From contig NZ_JNFD01000035.1 of assembly GCF_000756375.1 (NCBI RefSeq), positions 161,501 through 225,500 of the forward strand: DNA of 64,000 nucleotides, written 5' to 3'. The DNA is from Sphingopyxis sp. LC81. GTDB taxonomy: Bacteria; Pseudomonadota; Alphaproteobacteria; Sphingomonadales; Sphingomonadaceae. Within the stretch, counting starts at the first letter, position 1. Each line of letters begins with the position of its first letter. A program made the position numbers and the translations under genes. The notes beneath the pieces are model-generated. The model worked only from the letters and a program-made list of their open reading frames with translations, did not search any database and was not told where the DNA came from. Shown here piece by piece: positions 19,001-27,959 of the stretch.

Positions 19001-22000
19001 TGATCGCCTGCGTCGAGGTCGAAGGATCGCCGTCGCCGTCGGTGATCGTGTAGCTGAAGCCCGCGTTCACCGCCGCGGCATTGCTCACCGGGTTCGGATC
19101 GAAGGTCCATGCGCCGGCCGCAGTGAAGGTGTAGACGCCGTTCGCCGTGGTAATCGTCGTCGTGCCGGCCGGCGCGATCGCGGTGGTCGTCGCCCCGATC
19201 GTCACCGACGTCACGCTCGCGCCATCGGCGCCGCGCGTGTCGTTGGTCAGCAGGTTGCCGCCGACCGCCGCCGCATCCTCGGCAACGACGATGTCGGCAT
19301 CGGGCCGCGCGGTCGGCACATCGTCGATGATATTCACCGACAGCGTGCTGCTGGCCGTGTCATTGTCGACGTCGGTCAGGGTGACGACAAAATTCTCGAA
19401 CAGGCTGTTCTCGCTGGCGCCCGTCGCATGGGCCTCGGCGGCAGCCAGCGTGTAGCTATAGCTGATCTCGCCAGTCGCCGCATTATAGGCCGTGATATTC
19501 AGCGTGTTGCCGAGCGGGGTGGGAATCGTCGCCGGCGTGAACACGCCGTTGTTGATGACCTGCACGCCATGGATCGTGAGGTTCGCGACGCCGTCGGGTG
19601 CCGAGATATTGAAGGTGCCGGTCTGGGTGAGCGATTCCTTCGCCGTATCCGAACCCGCGAGCAGGTCGTCCTCGTCGACCGAGACGTCGCCACCCTGCGC
19701 CTCGGGCACCAGATTGGTGATCGTCACGCCGTCGTCGGTGCCGGTCAGCGTGACCGTCAGCGTCGCGGGGTCGCTGTCGCCGTCCTTGTCGGTCAGCGTA
19801 TAGGTGAAGATGTCGATCAGCGTGGCCCCGGGGGCGAGCGCGTTGATCGCGGTCTGTCCGGCGGCGGTCAGCGTATAGGTCTGCGTACCGTCGCCGTTGA
19901 TCGTGATCGTACCATAGGTGCCCGTCAGGCTGGTGAAGGTGCGGCTGCCGAAACCGTCGGCGCCGTCGGTGTCGTTGGTGTCGACGTCGAAGGTGACCGA
20001 GATCGGGCCGCCTTCGGTGAGGCCCGCCATATCGTCATTCGCCACCGGCGCATCGTCTTCGAATACCAGATTCTGGCCGATATTGGCGGTGGCGGTCGCC
20101 GTGTCGCCATCGCCATCGGTGACCGTTGCGGTCAGCGTGATCAGATTGTCTGCCGACAGGCTCGTCGGCTGATCGGGTCCGCTGTTCGGGGTGTGGACGA
20201 CCGCGCGACTCTGGTCGAGCGTGACCGTGCCGTTCGCCGCGACACTGACCGTGAAGACCAGCTCGTTCGAGGTCGCGGTCCGGCCCTGGACCACGCCGCC
20301 GACGACGCTGAGCACGACCGCCTGGTTGGTCAGCGTGTCGACAAGCCCCGTCGATCCGGCCGTGATGCCGAGCGCATAGGTCGTCGAATTCGTCGCCGCG
20401 GCGCCGTCGGCGCCAAAGGTCGGGGTAAAGACCGATGCAAAGCTGAACGGCGCGTCGGTGCCGAACGTTGATTCATCGACCGTCAGCACCGGCTGCGTGG
20501 TGTTCGCAACCACCGTCGGCGCATCGTCGTCGAAGGTGATCCGGAGCGTGCCCGGCGCCGTCGATCCGTCGCTGTCGCTGACGATGAAGCCCAACACCGC
20601 CGTGGCATCATTCTCGTCGCCGCCCGGTGTGTGCAGGACATTGTCGACCAGCGTCACCTTATAAGCGCCGGTCGTGGGGTTGGTGACTTGGACGGTGAAC
20701 AGCACGCCGCGCGGACCGGTGCCGGTCAGCGTGTTGGTGCCCGCGTTCCAGCCAAGCTGGACCGATTCCTGGCCGACATTCACGAAGAGGCCGTTCATCG
20801 CGGCGAAGGTCACCGAGCCCGGGCCGTCGCCACCGAAATCGAGGTTGAGCAGGCCGCTGAAGGTCGCCTGATCATTGTCGCCATCGCTGTTCGGATCGGC
20901 CAGGTCGCCGGTCGCGCTGGCGGGATTGCCCCCGGTGAGCGCATCGTCGTCGACCGAAGCCTGCGTCTGTCCCGCGGTCGGGACGTTGGCGTCGGTGATC
21001 GTGAAGCTGATCGACGCGGTCGCGGTGTCGTTGTCGCCATCGGTGACCGTGTAGGTCGCGGCGGCGCTGCCGGTGCCGGCCACCGATGCGTCGGCGGTGA
21101 AGCTGTAGCTGCCGTCGGCCTTCACCTTGATCGTGCCGTGACCGATGTCGATCGCCTGCGAGAAGCCGTCGCCACCGAATACCAGCGCCGTGCCGTTGAT
21201 CGCGGTGACGGTCGCGCTATCGGCGCCCTGTACGAAGTCGAGCGTGCCGGTAACCGTCGCGCCCTCGGCGACATTCTGGTTCGCCTCGGGCGAGGCGGCC
21301 GGAACGTCGTCGACGATGCGGACATCGATCGACGCGCTGGCGGTCGAACCGTCGGCGTCGGTGACCTTGATCCCGATGCTGTCGTCGCGGCCGTCCTGGC
21401 CCATTGCCGGATGGTCGGCGCGGTTGTCGTTCAGCACATAATTATAGGTGAACGTCCCGCCGATCACCGATCCGTCGGCGCCGGTCACGGGGGTGAAGCC
21501 GGTGACGGTGAGCGTGCCATAGGCGCTCGTAACCGACTGCGGCGTGAAGGTGCCGTTGGCGACGACCAGCGTCAGCGGGGCACCGAGCGGCACGCCGTTG
21601 AAGCTGTCGATCACCACATTGCCCATGCCGTCGGGGGTCGAGACGGTGAAGCTGTCGCTGTCGGTGACATTGGCGGGGTTCGGGGCCGACCCGGGCGCCT
21701 CGCCGGGGCGCGCCGCCAGGCCGTCCTCGTCGACGACCAGTTCGGCGCCCTCGACGTCGAGGCCATTGATCGTCACGCCGTCATCGGCGCCGTTGATCGT
21801 GATCGTCAGCGTCGTGGGCGCCGGATCGCCGTCGCCGTCGGTGATCGTATAGGTGAAGATCTCGGTCAGCGTCTGACCGGCCGAAAGACCCTGCACCGGC
21901 TGCGCCGCATTGTTGAGGACATAGGTGTAGCTGCCGTCGGCGTTGAGGGTCAGCGTGCCATAGGCGCCCGCCAGCCCCGCGCCGACGGCGCCGACCGTCG

Positions 22001-25000
22001 CACCAAAGCTCACGCCCGTCACGCTCGCGCCATCGGCGCCCCTGACGTCCGCATCACCATCGGTCGCATTGCCGTCGGTGCCGCCCGTACCGGTCAAAAC
22101 ATTGCCGTCGGCGGTCGAGGGACCATCCTCGGTCACGCTGTCGGTGTCGGGATCGGCGGTAGGAACATCGTCGGTGACCTGCACGGTGACGACGCCCGTT
22201 GCTGCGTCACCATCGGTATCGGTCGCCTGCACCGTGACGGTGCCGAGCGCCTGCGTCTGCGCCGCCATCGCCAGCGCGTGCGGCAGATTGTCGGCGAGCG
22301 TGACGGTAACCGTCGCGATACCCGACAAGCCGGGCGCGATCGAGGCGGGGGCCGTCAGGCTGATCGTGATCGCCGCCGGACCACCGGACGTCAGCGAGCC
22401 GATGATCGTCTGCCCGCCGGGCGCCATCGACCAGAAAAGGTCGATGCCCGTCCCGTCGAGATTGGCGACAAGCCCGGCGACGCCGGTGAAGGCGAAGCCC
22501 GAAAGTGTGTCCGAGCCTGCGGAGAAAATGAGGTCGCCGCTGGTCACTTCGGCGGGGCTCGCCGGGTTGCTGCCGATCGCATCGATCGCGGCTTCGTCGA
22601 CCGTCAGCGTGATCGGCGAGGCGTTCTTCGGGTTCGCGCCGTCGGTGATCGCGATCGTCAGGCTGTCCGAGGTCGGATCGCCGTCGCGGTCGACCGCCGA
22701 CAGGGTGAAGCTGGCGGACGGATTCGTGGCGTTGTTCTGGTTCCCCGCCGCCGCAAAGCTGAAGGTGCCGTTGGCGTTGACCGTCAGCGTGCCCGTCGGC
22801 TGGGTAATCGAAACGCTGCTTCCGGGTGCGAGCGAGAGCGTCGCGCTACCGCTGCCGAAGCTGACGTTGACCGACGAGACGCCGTCGGCGCCGCGGTCGA
22901 GCGTCCAGGTGCCGGTCGCGGTCGCGCCCTCGACGACGGTCGTCGGCGTATCCGAAAGGTTGAGCGTCGGCAGGTCGTCGACGATCGTGACGCCAAACGC
23001 GCCCGACGCGGTGGTGCCGTCATTGTCGGTGACGGTGAAGCCGATGCCCGCAAGGAAATCGCTGTCCTCGCTGCCCGGGACCGCCTGATCGATCGCCTGC
23101 GACAGGGTGACCGTATAGCCATAGGTGACCTGCGTCGCGCCGGGCCCCGCGGCCGGGGCCGTCAGGCTGATGCGGATCACTTCATTGCCGCCGACCGAGC
23201 CGACGAGATCGTTGCCGACCTTCTCGAAGGTCACCGGCACAAGGTTGACGGTCAGCTGCGTGTCGAGCGCGGCACTGTCATTGAGCACAAGCGAGCCCGC
23301 GAGCGTCGCCGGAACGTCGCTGCCGAAATCGACGGTAATCGTGCCATTGGCGCTCGCGCTGCCGGTCGAGGTCACTTCGCCGGACAGGCCGTTGTCGGCA
23401 TTGGCGCCCGCAAGGCCGTCCTCGTCGACGGTGACGTCGGCGGTCTTGCCGATCTGCGGCGCCGAATCGGCGACGAGCGTGATCGTCGCGGTGGCGACGT
23501 CGGTGTCGCCGTCGCCGTCGGCGATCCGGTACTGGAAGCTGACGCTGCCGGTTTCCTGCGCGCCGGGCGTGTAGGTGAAGCTGCCGTCGCCATTGTTGAC
23601 GAGGGTGCCGGTGCCGGTGAGCGAACCGGCGACGAGCTGGACCGCCGAGGGCTGGACGCTGTCGGCGCCCTGCACGTCGTTGGCGAGCACATTGATCGTC
23701 ACCGGCGCATTCTCGATCGTCTGCGTCGTGCCGTCATTGATCGCGTCGGGAACGTCGTCGACGATGCGGACGTCGATCGACGCGCTGGCGGTCGAACCGT
23801 CGGCGTCGGTGACCTTGATCCCGATGCTGTCGTCGCGGCCGTCCTGGCCCATTGCCGGATGGTCGGCGCGGTTGTCGTTCAGCACATAATTATAGGCGAA
23901 CGTCCCGCCGATCACCGATCCGTCGGCGCCCGTCACGGGGGTGAAGCCGGTGACGGTGAGCGTGCCATAGGCGCTCGTAACCGACTGCGGCGTGAAGGTG
24001 CCGTTGGCGACGACCAGCGTCAGCGGGGCACCGAGCGGCACGCCGTTGAAGCTGTCGATCACAACCGTGCCCATGCCGTCGGGGGTCGACACGGTGAAGC
24101 TGTCGCTGTCGGTGACATTGGCGGGGTTCGGGGCCGACCCCGGCGCCTCGCCGGGGCGCGCCGCCAGGCCGTCCTCGTCGACGACCAGTTCGGCGCCCTC
24201 GACGTCGAGGCCATTGATCGTCACGCCGTCATCGGCGCCGTTGATCGTGATCGTCAGCGTCGTGGGCGCCGGATCGCCGTCGCCGTCGGTGATCGTATAG
24301 GTGAAGATCTCGGTCAGCGTCTGACCGGCCGAAAGACCCTGCACCGGCTGCGCCGCATTGTTGAGGACATAGGTGTAGCTGCCGTCGGCGTTGAGGGTCA
24401 GCGTGCCATAGGCGCCCGCCAGCCCCGCGCCGACGGCGCCGACCGTCGCACCAAAGCTCACGCCCGTCACGCTCGCGCCATCGGCGCCGCGCACATCCGC
24501 CGCACCGTCGGTTGCGTTGGCGTCGCTGCCGCCCGTACCGGTCAGCACATTGCCGTCGGCGGTCGGGGGGCTTTCGCCCGTCCCGCCATCTTCGCTGACG
24601 CTGTCCGCGTCAGGATTGGCGGTCGGGACATCGTCGATGATGCGCACGTCGAGGCTGGCATTCGCGCTCGACCCGTCGCTGTCGGTCACAACGACCGCGA
24701 AGCTGTCGCCGACGAAATCCTCGCCGATGCTCGTGTGCGTCAGCGTATTGTCGGAAAGGACATAATTATAGGTGAAAGTCCCGCCGATCACCGATCCGTC
24801 GGCGCCCAGGACGGGCGTGAAGCCGGTGATGTTGACGACCCCGAGCGGACTCGTCGCGGTGCCCGCGGTGAACACGCCGTTCGTCACGACCTGCGTGCCG
24901 CCGATCGTCACATTGCCGAGCCCGTCGGGGGCCGACACGGTGAAGCTGCCCGGCTGGGTCAGCGCCGCCGGGTCGGGCGACGAACCGTCGGCCAGGTCGT

Positions 25001-27959
25001 CCTCGTTGACGATGACCTCCGCGCCCTCGGCATTCAGGCCATTGATCGTCACGCCGTCGTCGGCGCCGTTGATGGTGATCGTCAGCGTCGCGGTGGCGGT
25101 GTCGCCATCGCCGTCGGTGATCGTGTAGGTGAAGACCTCGGTCAGCGTTTCACCGGCCGCAAGGCCCTGCACCGGCTGCGCCTGGTTGTTCAGCACATAG
25201 CGATAGCTGCCGTCGGCGTTCAGCGTCAGCGAGCCATAGGCCCCGGCAAAAGCCTCGCCCAGCGTGCCGCCGCCGACGGCCGTGACCACCGCACCATCGG
25301 CGCCTTGAGTGTCGGCGACCCCGTCGGTCGCATTGGCGTCGCCGCCACCCAAGCCCGTCAAAACATTGCCATCGGCAGCCGCCGGATTGTCACCGTTTCC
25401 GCTATCCTCGGTCACGCTGTCGACATCGGGAAGCGCGGTCGGGACATCGTCGATGATGCGCACATCGATGCTGTCGTTGCCGGTCGACCCGTCGCTGTCG
25501 GTGACGATCACCGCAAAGCTGTCGGTGACATTGTCCTCGCCCTGCGCGCCGTGGGTCAACGTGTTGTCGCCCAGCACATAATTATAGGTGAAGGTGCCAC
25601 CGATCACCGATCCGTCGGCACCCGTCACCGGGGTGAAGCCGGTGATGTTGATCGTGCCGAGCGGGCTCGTCGCGGTGCCCGCGGTGAATACGCCGTTCGT
25701 CACGACCTGCGTGCCGCCGATCGTCACATTGCCGAGCCCGTCGGGGGTCGAGATCGAGAGGCTGCCGGCCTGCGTCAGCGCCGCCGCGTCGGGCGACGAA
25801 CCGTCGGCCAGATCATCCTCGTCGACCGTCAGGTCGCCGCCTTCGGTGTTGATGCCGTTGATCGTGATGCCGTCGTCAGCGCCGTTGATTATGATCGTCA
25901 GCGTCGTCGTCGACGTATCGCCGTCGCCGTCGGTGATCGTGTAGGTGAAGCTCTCGGTCAGCGTCTGCCCGGCCGAAAGACCCTGCACCGGCTGCGCCGC
26001 ATTATTGAGAGCATAGGTGTAGCTGCCGTCGGCGTTGAGTGTCAGCGTGCCGTAGGCGCCCGCCAGTGCCGTCCCAACCGTGCCGCCCGTGACCGCGGTG
26101 ACGGTCGCACCGTCGGCGCCCTGCACGTCGGCGACGCCGTCGGTCGCGTTGGCGTCATTGCCGCCCGCACCGGTCAGTACATTGCCGCTCGCGACAGTCG
26201 GGCCGTCCTCGGTCACGCTGTCGAGGTCGGCGCGCGCCGTCGGCGCGTCGTCGATGATGTCGATGTCCAGCGTATCCGAAGCGGCGTCGCCGTCGAGATC
26301 GGTGATCGTGAAATCGAAGCTGACGGTCGAACCGTCGCCGTCGAGAACATTGTCCTTCAGCGTATAGACATAGGTGACCGAACCCTGGCCCGTCTGCGCA
26401 TTGTAGGAATAGCCCGTGACGACCAGTGTTCCGGTCGCATCGCTGACAATCTGTTGCGGCAACGATCCCGGCGTGACGGTCACGCCCTCGATCGTCACGC
26501 TGCCCACGCCATCGGTCGCGGTAAAGGTGATTGTTCCGCTGGTCGACGCCGCATCGCCGTCGAACTGCGAGCCGGGCGCTTCGCCGCCGCGCGCCGGCAG
26601 GTCGGCCTCGCGCACGATCGTGCCGGCGTCGCTTTCCCCGTCTCCGGGGACGAACGTAATCGTGGTGGGCGCGTCGCCGATCGCGATCGTCAGCGTCGCG
26701 GTCGAAGTATCGCCGTCGCCGTCGGTGATGCGATAGGTGAAGACGTCGCTGACGCCGCCGGGCGTGCCCGGATTGCGGGTATAAGAATAGCTGCCGTTGG
26801 CGTTGATCGTCAGCGCGCCATATTGGCCCTGGACCGTGCCGGGCGCCGCGAAGCTCTCGCTGCCCGCGCCGCGAATGCCGGTGAGGGTGGCGCCGTCGGC
26901 GCCCTGCGTGTCCGCGCCGGGGGTCCCGCTGGTGGTGCCCACGCCGGTCAGCACATTGCCCGTTTCGGGCCCGCGCGTGCCGCCGGCCAGCGCGTCGGTG
27001 TCGCCCCGCGCCGTCGGGACGTCATCGATGATCGAGATGGTCAGCCGCGCGGGCGCCGTATCGCCATCGCGGTCGGTAACGACGACATTGAAGACGTCGG
27101 TCAGATTGGCATTGGCATTGGTGTTGTCGGCCAGCGTGTAGCTGTAGCCGATATTGCCCGGCGTCACGCTGGTGATGGTGAGCTGGCCGAGCGGCGAGGT
27201 GATGACCTGGCCGACGCCGGTGACGACGGTGCCGTTGATCGCGACCGACACCAGCCCGTCGGGCGCATCGATGACGATCGAACCCGTGACGGTTTCGCTG
27301 GTCGCCGCGCTGTTGCTTCCGGCGGGCTCATTGCCGCGCGCCGGAAGTCCGGCTTCATTGACGCTGGAGGTCGCGTCGAGCGCCCCGGCCGGCTGGTCGG
27401 GGGTGACAATGGAAATCGTCGGCTCTTCATCCGGAGCGTCGGGAATCAGTTCGCGGCCTTCGGGCTGCGGAAAGGCGAGTTCGGTATAGGGCAGCAGGTC
27501 GCCGAGCGCATAGGCATCCTGGATCGGGCCTTCGGGGTCGGCGAAATTGCCGCCCGAGCTGCGGACCCCGGCTTCGGGGTTCAGCTCGCCCAGATTCTCC
27601 AGCAGCTGCGCCACCGTGCTCGCGGGCACCGTATCGCCATCGACGACGATCGACGGAACATCGACCGCGCCGCCGGGAATGATGAACACCTGACCGTTCG
27701 GCAGGGTGATGACAAGGTCGGTGCCCGAAATCGTGATATCGTCGATCGACGCGCCGGCGGGCAGGACGATGCGGCCGCTTGCGTCGGGAACGAGGATCGC
27801 CTGGATCGCCAGCGGTATGACCGATGCGGCGGCGGTCACGTTCGCCGCGGCGGCAAGAAATTCGCCGCCCGCTACGGCCCGGTTCGATGGCTCGTTCGAT
27901 GCGCCGTCGCGCTCGGGACCCGTCATGCCATTCCGCGCCGGATTGTCGAAAGCATCCAT
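13038..27959 (-). CDS. Giant type I-secreted repeat adhesin (LapA-like) with VWA and RTX modules
   Basis: A 4973-residue acidic, Cys-poor protein. Residues 1-140 form a retention-like N-terminus with Ala-rich AAAA (36-39) and TAAA (42-45), possible sites for the LapG-like protease. About 150-3750 is a tandem array of VCBS/T1SS-type Ig-like repeats; I count 13 module boundaries of the form DD[VALS]P, with recurring NADGSYTY and TITDGDGD. A von Willebrand A domain with MIDAS LVLDSSGSM lies at about 3815-4035. Six RTX nonapeptides lie near 4133-4185 (GGNDTINAG to IGNDIFWLA), and EF-hand-like DINADGAAD / DLNGNGKIDSG / DGNGDGVIDAAD near 4570-4690. An Ala-rich tail ends in HQMAAA. The ATG at 27959 (GAGG 9 bases upstream) is preferred to an upstream frame extension of 35 residues. 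It is probably surface-exposed, for attachment and biofilm. Confidence 0.92.
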   Translation of the reverse strand: MDAFDNPARNGMTGPERDGASNEPSNRAVAGGEFLAAAANVTAAASVIPLAIQAILVPDASGRIVLPAGASIDDITISGTDLVITLPNGQVFIIPGGAVDVPSIVVDGDTVPASTVAQLLENLGELNPEAGVRSSGGNFADPEGPIQDAYALGDLLPYTELAFPQPEGRELIPDAPDEEPTISIVTPDQPAGALDATSSVNEAGLPARGNEPAGSNSAATSETVTGSIVIDAPDGLVSVAINGTVVTGVGQVITSPLGQLTITSVTPGNIGYSYTLADNTNANANLTDVFNVVVTDRDGDTAPARLTISIIDDVPTARGDTDALAGGTRGPETGNVLTGVGTTSGTPGADTQGADGATLTGIRGAGSESFAAPGTVQGQYGALTINANGSYSYTRNPGTPGGVSDVFTYRITDGDGDTSTATLTIAIGDAPTTITFVPGDGESDAGTIVREADLPARGGEAPGSQFDGDAASTSGTITFTATDGVGSVTIEGVTVTPGSLPQQIVSDATGTLVVTGYSYNAQTGQGSVTYVYTLKDNVLDGDGSTVSFDFTITDLDGDAASDTLDIDIIDDAPTARADLDSVTEDGPTVASGNVLTGAGGNDANATDGVADVQGADGATVTAVTGGTVGTALAGAYGTLTLNADGSYTYALNNAAQPVQGLSAGQTLTESFTYTITDGDGDTSTTTLTIIINGADDGITINGINTEGGDLTVDEDDLADGSSPDAAALTQAGSLSISTPDGLGNVTIGGTQVVTNGVFTAGTATSPLGTINITGFTPVTGADGSVIGGTFTYNYVLGDNTLTHGAQGEDNVTDSFAVIVTDSDGSTGNDSIDVRIIDDVPTALPDVDSVTEDSGNGDNPAAADGNVLTGLGGGDANATDGVADTQGADGAVVTAVGGGTLGEAFAGAYGSLTLNADGSYRYVLNNQAQPVQGLAAGETLTEVFTYTITDGDGDTATATLTITINGADDGVTINGLNAEGAEVIVNEDDLADGSSPDPAALTQPGSFTVSAPDGLGNVTIGGTQVVTNGVFTAGTATSPLGVVNITGFTPVLGADGSVIGGTFTYNYVLSDNTLTHTSIGEDFVGDSFAVVVTDSDGSSANASLDVRIIDDVPTANPDADSVSEDGGTGESPPTADGNVLTGTGGSDANATDGAADVRGADGASVTGVSFGATVGAVGAGLAGAYGTLTLNADGSYTYVLNNAAQPVQGLSAGQTLTEIFTYTITDGDGDPAPTTLTITINGADDGVTINGLDVEGAELVVDEDGLAARPGEAPGSAPNPANVTDSDSFTVSTPDGMGTVVIDSFNGVPLGAPLTLVVANGTFTPQSVTSAYGTLTVTGFTPVTGADGSVIGGTFAYNYVLNDNRADHPAMGQDGRDDSIGIKVTDADGSTASASIDVRIVDDVPDAINDGTTQTIENAPVTINVLANDVQGADSVQPSAVQLVAGSLTGTGTLVNNGDGSFTYTPGAQETGSVSFQYRIADGDGDTDVATATITLVADSAPQIGKTADVTVDEDGLAGANADNGLSGEVTSTGSASANGTITVDFGSDVPATLAGSLVLNDSAALDTQLTVNLVPVTFEKVGNDLVGSVGGNEVIRISLTAPAAGPGATQVTYGYTVTLSQAIDQAVPGSEDSDFLAGIGFTVTDNDGTTASGAFGVTIVDDLPTLNLSDTPTTVVEGATATGTWTLDRGADGVSSVNVSFGSGSATLSLAPGSSVSITQPTGTLTVNANGTFSFAAAGNQNNATNPSASFTLSAVDRDGDPTSDSLTIAITDGANPKNASPITLTVDEAAIDAIGSNPASPAEVTSGDLIFSAGSDTLSGFAFTGVAGLVANLDGTGIDLFWSMAPGGQTIIGSLTSGGPAAITISLTAPASIAPGLSGIATVTVTLADNLPHALAMAAQTQALGTVTVQATDTDGDAATGVVTVQVTDDVPTADPDTDSVTEDGPSTADGNVLTGTGGTDGNATDGDADVRGADGASVTGVSFGATVGAVGAGLAGAYGTLTLNADGSYTYVLNNAAQPVQGLSAGQTLTEIFTYTITDGDGDPAPTTLTITINGADDGVTINGLDVEGAELVVDEDGLAARPGEAPGSAPNPANVTDSDSFTVSTPDGMGNVVIDSFNGVPLGAPLTLVVANGTFTPQSVTSAYGTLTVTGFTPVTGADGSVIGGTFTYNYVLNDNRADHPAMGQDGRDDSIGIKVTDADGSTASASIDVRIVDDVPAASPEANQNVAEGATVTGTLDFVQGADSATVTAINGTALVFGGDGFSQAIDIGHGTIKVKADGSYSFTADASVAGTGSAAATYTVTDGDNDTATASISFTITDANVPTAGQTQASVDDDALTGGNPASATGDLADPNSDGDNDQATFSGLLNLDFGGDGPGSVTFAAMNGLFVNVGQESVQLGWNAGTNTLTGTGPRGVLFTVQVTNPTTGAYKVTLVDNVLHTPGGDENDATAVLGFIVSDSDGSTAPGTLRITFDDDAPTVVANTTQPVLTVDESTFGTDAPFSFASVFTPTFGADGAAATNSTTYALGITAGSTGLVDTLTNQAVVLSVVGGVVQGRTATSNELVFTVSVAANGTVTLDQSRAVVHTPNSGPDQPTSLSADNLITLTATVTDGDGDTATATANIGQNLVFEDDAPVANDDMAGLTEGGPISVTFDVDTNDTDGADGFGSRTFTSLTGTYGTITINGDGTQTYTLTAAGQTAINALAPGATLIDIFTYTLTDKDGDSDPATLTVTLTGTDDGVTITNLVPEAQGGDVSVDEDDLLAGSDTAKESLTQTGTFNISAPDGVANLTIHGVQVINNGVFTPATIPTPLGNTLNITAYNAATGEISYSYTLAAAEAHATGASENSLFENFVVTLTDVDNDTASSTLSVNIIDDVPTARPDADIVVAEDAAAVGGNLLTNDTRGADGASVTSVTIGATTTAIAPAGTTTITTANGVYTFTAAGAWTFDPNPVSNAAAVNAGFSYTITDGDGDPSTSTQAISLIDGANPIGGGSITLALDDQNLADGSTSANPDFTSGSLVFTPGSDAIASIVFASSVAGLGGGLTWLRVSDTQITGSDGARLVVTLDLVRVGNNASVTATLNDNYDDHPTINVDDLVNLGSVGVVATDVDGDTANGTVNVTVSDDLPTARPDTDAVTEDTAQTATGNVLTGVGTTNAPGSADTLGADGAAVTGVAAGASPMPVTGNVGSVVNGTYGTLTLSAGGGYTYTLNNGNATVQALGVGETLLETFTYTITDGDNDHSTTTLKITINGSNDLPTIGAAATAVSDEGLPGGFPDTTGTVDTTNLTVRNGTIAATDLDGDALTFSLGAPATALFSGGQPIVWDTTNPQLLLGKVGGNTIISVSINNSGNFTVTLSAPIDHPNTTVEDALSLVVPVSVNDGTTTVTNATALTIGLEDDSPIAIAPLAAALINAPGSSVYQSLDTDGDVDNNYGGDGPGSVIFTAATIAALQAQNLTAGGLTLNYVISAGGTVLTAEKPNGDDVFIIRLQPAGHADQYQVQMVQKLDSTQTVDFNSGGYNFVGGNTAWVGFVKTGDNNSQDILVTPMKNGVDGGTVNANNTETGVDNNNVGANEAVRVDFVIDLTGSPANGQDYGVLANQNHAFDSHYNANGASALFTNINSSSSVRLVARDDIDTDNDIGDGVKDTITKVAISFNNATLSVAANGTYNVGGQNFTVTFANGEATVAGVVANTVVAGFTADGYNSIEFHHAGGDTFKIGDFGAVVQTENPVNFNVPVTIVDGDGDNAQASLAITTASPLLVIGSATADVVGEPTDHVVANPQGQADGAVQGGAFDDTLVGDPGSVTITEGQQANIVLVLDSSGSMTTQIDFDGGQISRMQALKNGVNALIDSLSQSGALDVRITVIDFDNNGTNLGTFNLIVNGVVQTAQVTSAKAAVNGMSASGGTNYEDGLQDALSWINGNNGIAGADVNKVVFVSDGLPTLWNSGGTGSDSDATNVQNSMDQVLGSDGTNEPQQILATGYSIDSIGINVNSTLLARLSDVEDGNASGGTGSATNADSAEELAAVLQVLGGSTDLAAAANDTINGGAGGDVIFGDVLFTDALATQLGVSLPAGSGWAVFQTLEGRANLESIDPGLNGGDWNRQDTIAYIRANYAALAKESGRTGGNDTINAGTGNDIVFGQEGNDSIDGGDGDDLISGGTGSDTLTGGIGNDIFWLANGEFGATETINGGANNDTILLTGATTVNFAGGTISGVETLTGSSGIDTVSMSAAQWASFGAIDLAVGADVLNVTFSGAVNISAAGAPVVSSVETSNLTGSSGADTLTLTGAQLDAIVQAAGTIDLAGGSTDIIALTSTSADLNGLADGRLVNVETVSASGAATGVTINLGAQTETMTITGSASGDALTASTGNNSVVNAGGGADTVTINAAALTTRAWTVNLGSGDAAADTVTFKHGALGFGDNTVATVSNFAVANDRIAVSMGSTSRTDGTFVTVTATQTNIGSGVEVVELVNNAWVTGSLGNDGDGSTIEGFIQAATNNIPAGIYTFIVYSDTSGSANAGIYSVSITGSANPTQGGMAVEHIMTINGVGYGNLTDLNFIGAADPIILDLGGDGYAFGATAAFDINADGAADRVTWNSSNDGILAVDLNGNGKIDSGTEIFTPGFGGGDFASGVAALASLDGNGDGVIDAADAAFANLLIWQDANADGVSDAGELSSLADRGIASIATGATPTDEQVDGQAVTARGGFTREDGTSGDYIEVQLDTQLGARAPAREAEDVQRAAGNQALTSSLVAASLIVGVQNAQPDSGASPIVAAKDEPGIEQADGGVAAASIDAAATAAPLSAASDSLAETPKTAAHDTSATPHSDEASPAAIDGAEDSGWRSEPADNADAGNSDSLADMIADRGSFDPGVMDGLLALAAVPAEAAAAAHDPAAAAVLAEVLESGASTVDQLIHAVTGGAEPVQVAAGETPAFDLAQFLDQQIAPDVAFPTSQALEADLHQMAAA
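21301..22040. repeat. 740-bp near-identical internal duplication in the adhesin gene, copy A
   Basis: This block matches 23749-24488 in the same orientation with an offset of 2448 bases. Aligning by eye gives about 8 mismatches in 740 bases, four of them clustered near 21614-21642. It encodes one T1SS-type plus one VCBS-type repeat (the DEDGLAARPGEAPGSAPNP unit). The other repeats in the gene are much more diverged. Recent duplication or gene conversion is inferred. Confidence 0.9.
23749..24488. repeat. 740-bp near-identical internal duplication in the adhesin gene, copy B
   Basis: Partner of 21301-22040, about 99 percent identical by eye. A long exact stretch covers the last ~320 bases. Unequal crossing-over between the copies would delete or add exactly 816 codons and keep the reading frame. 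Confidence 0.9.

Noticed and set aside
21301..26200. Recurrent DNA segments in the adhesin gene that might suggest a CRISPR array.
   Set aside because: The repeats are in frame, long (hundreds of bases), diverged and encode protein modules; there are no short uniform repeats with spacers and no cas genes.
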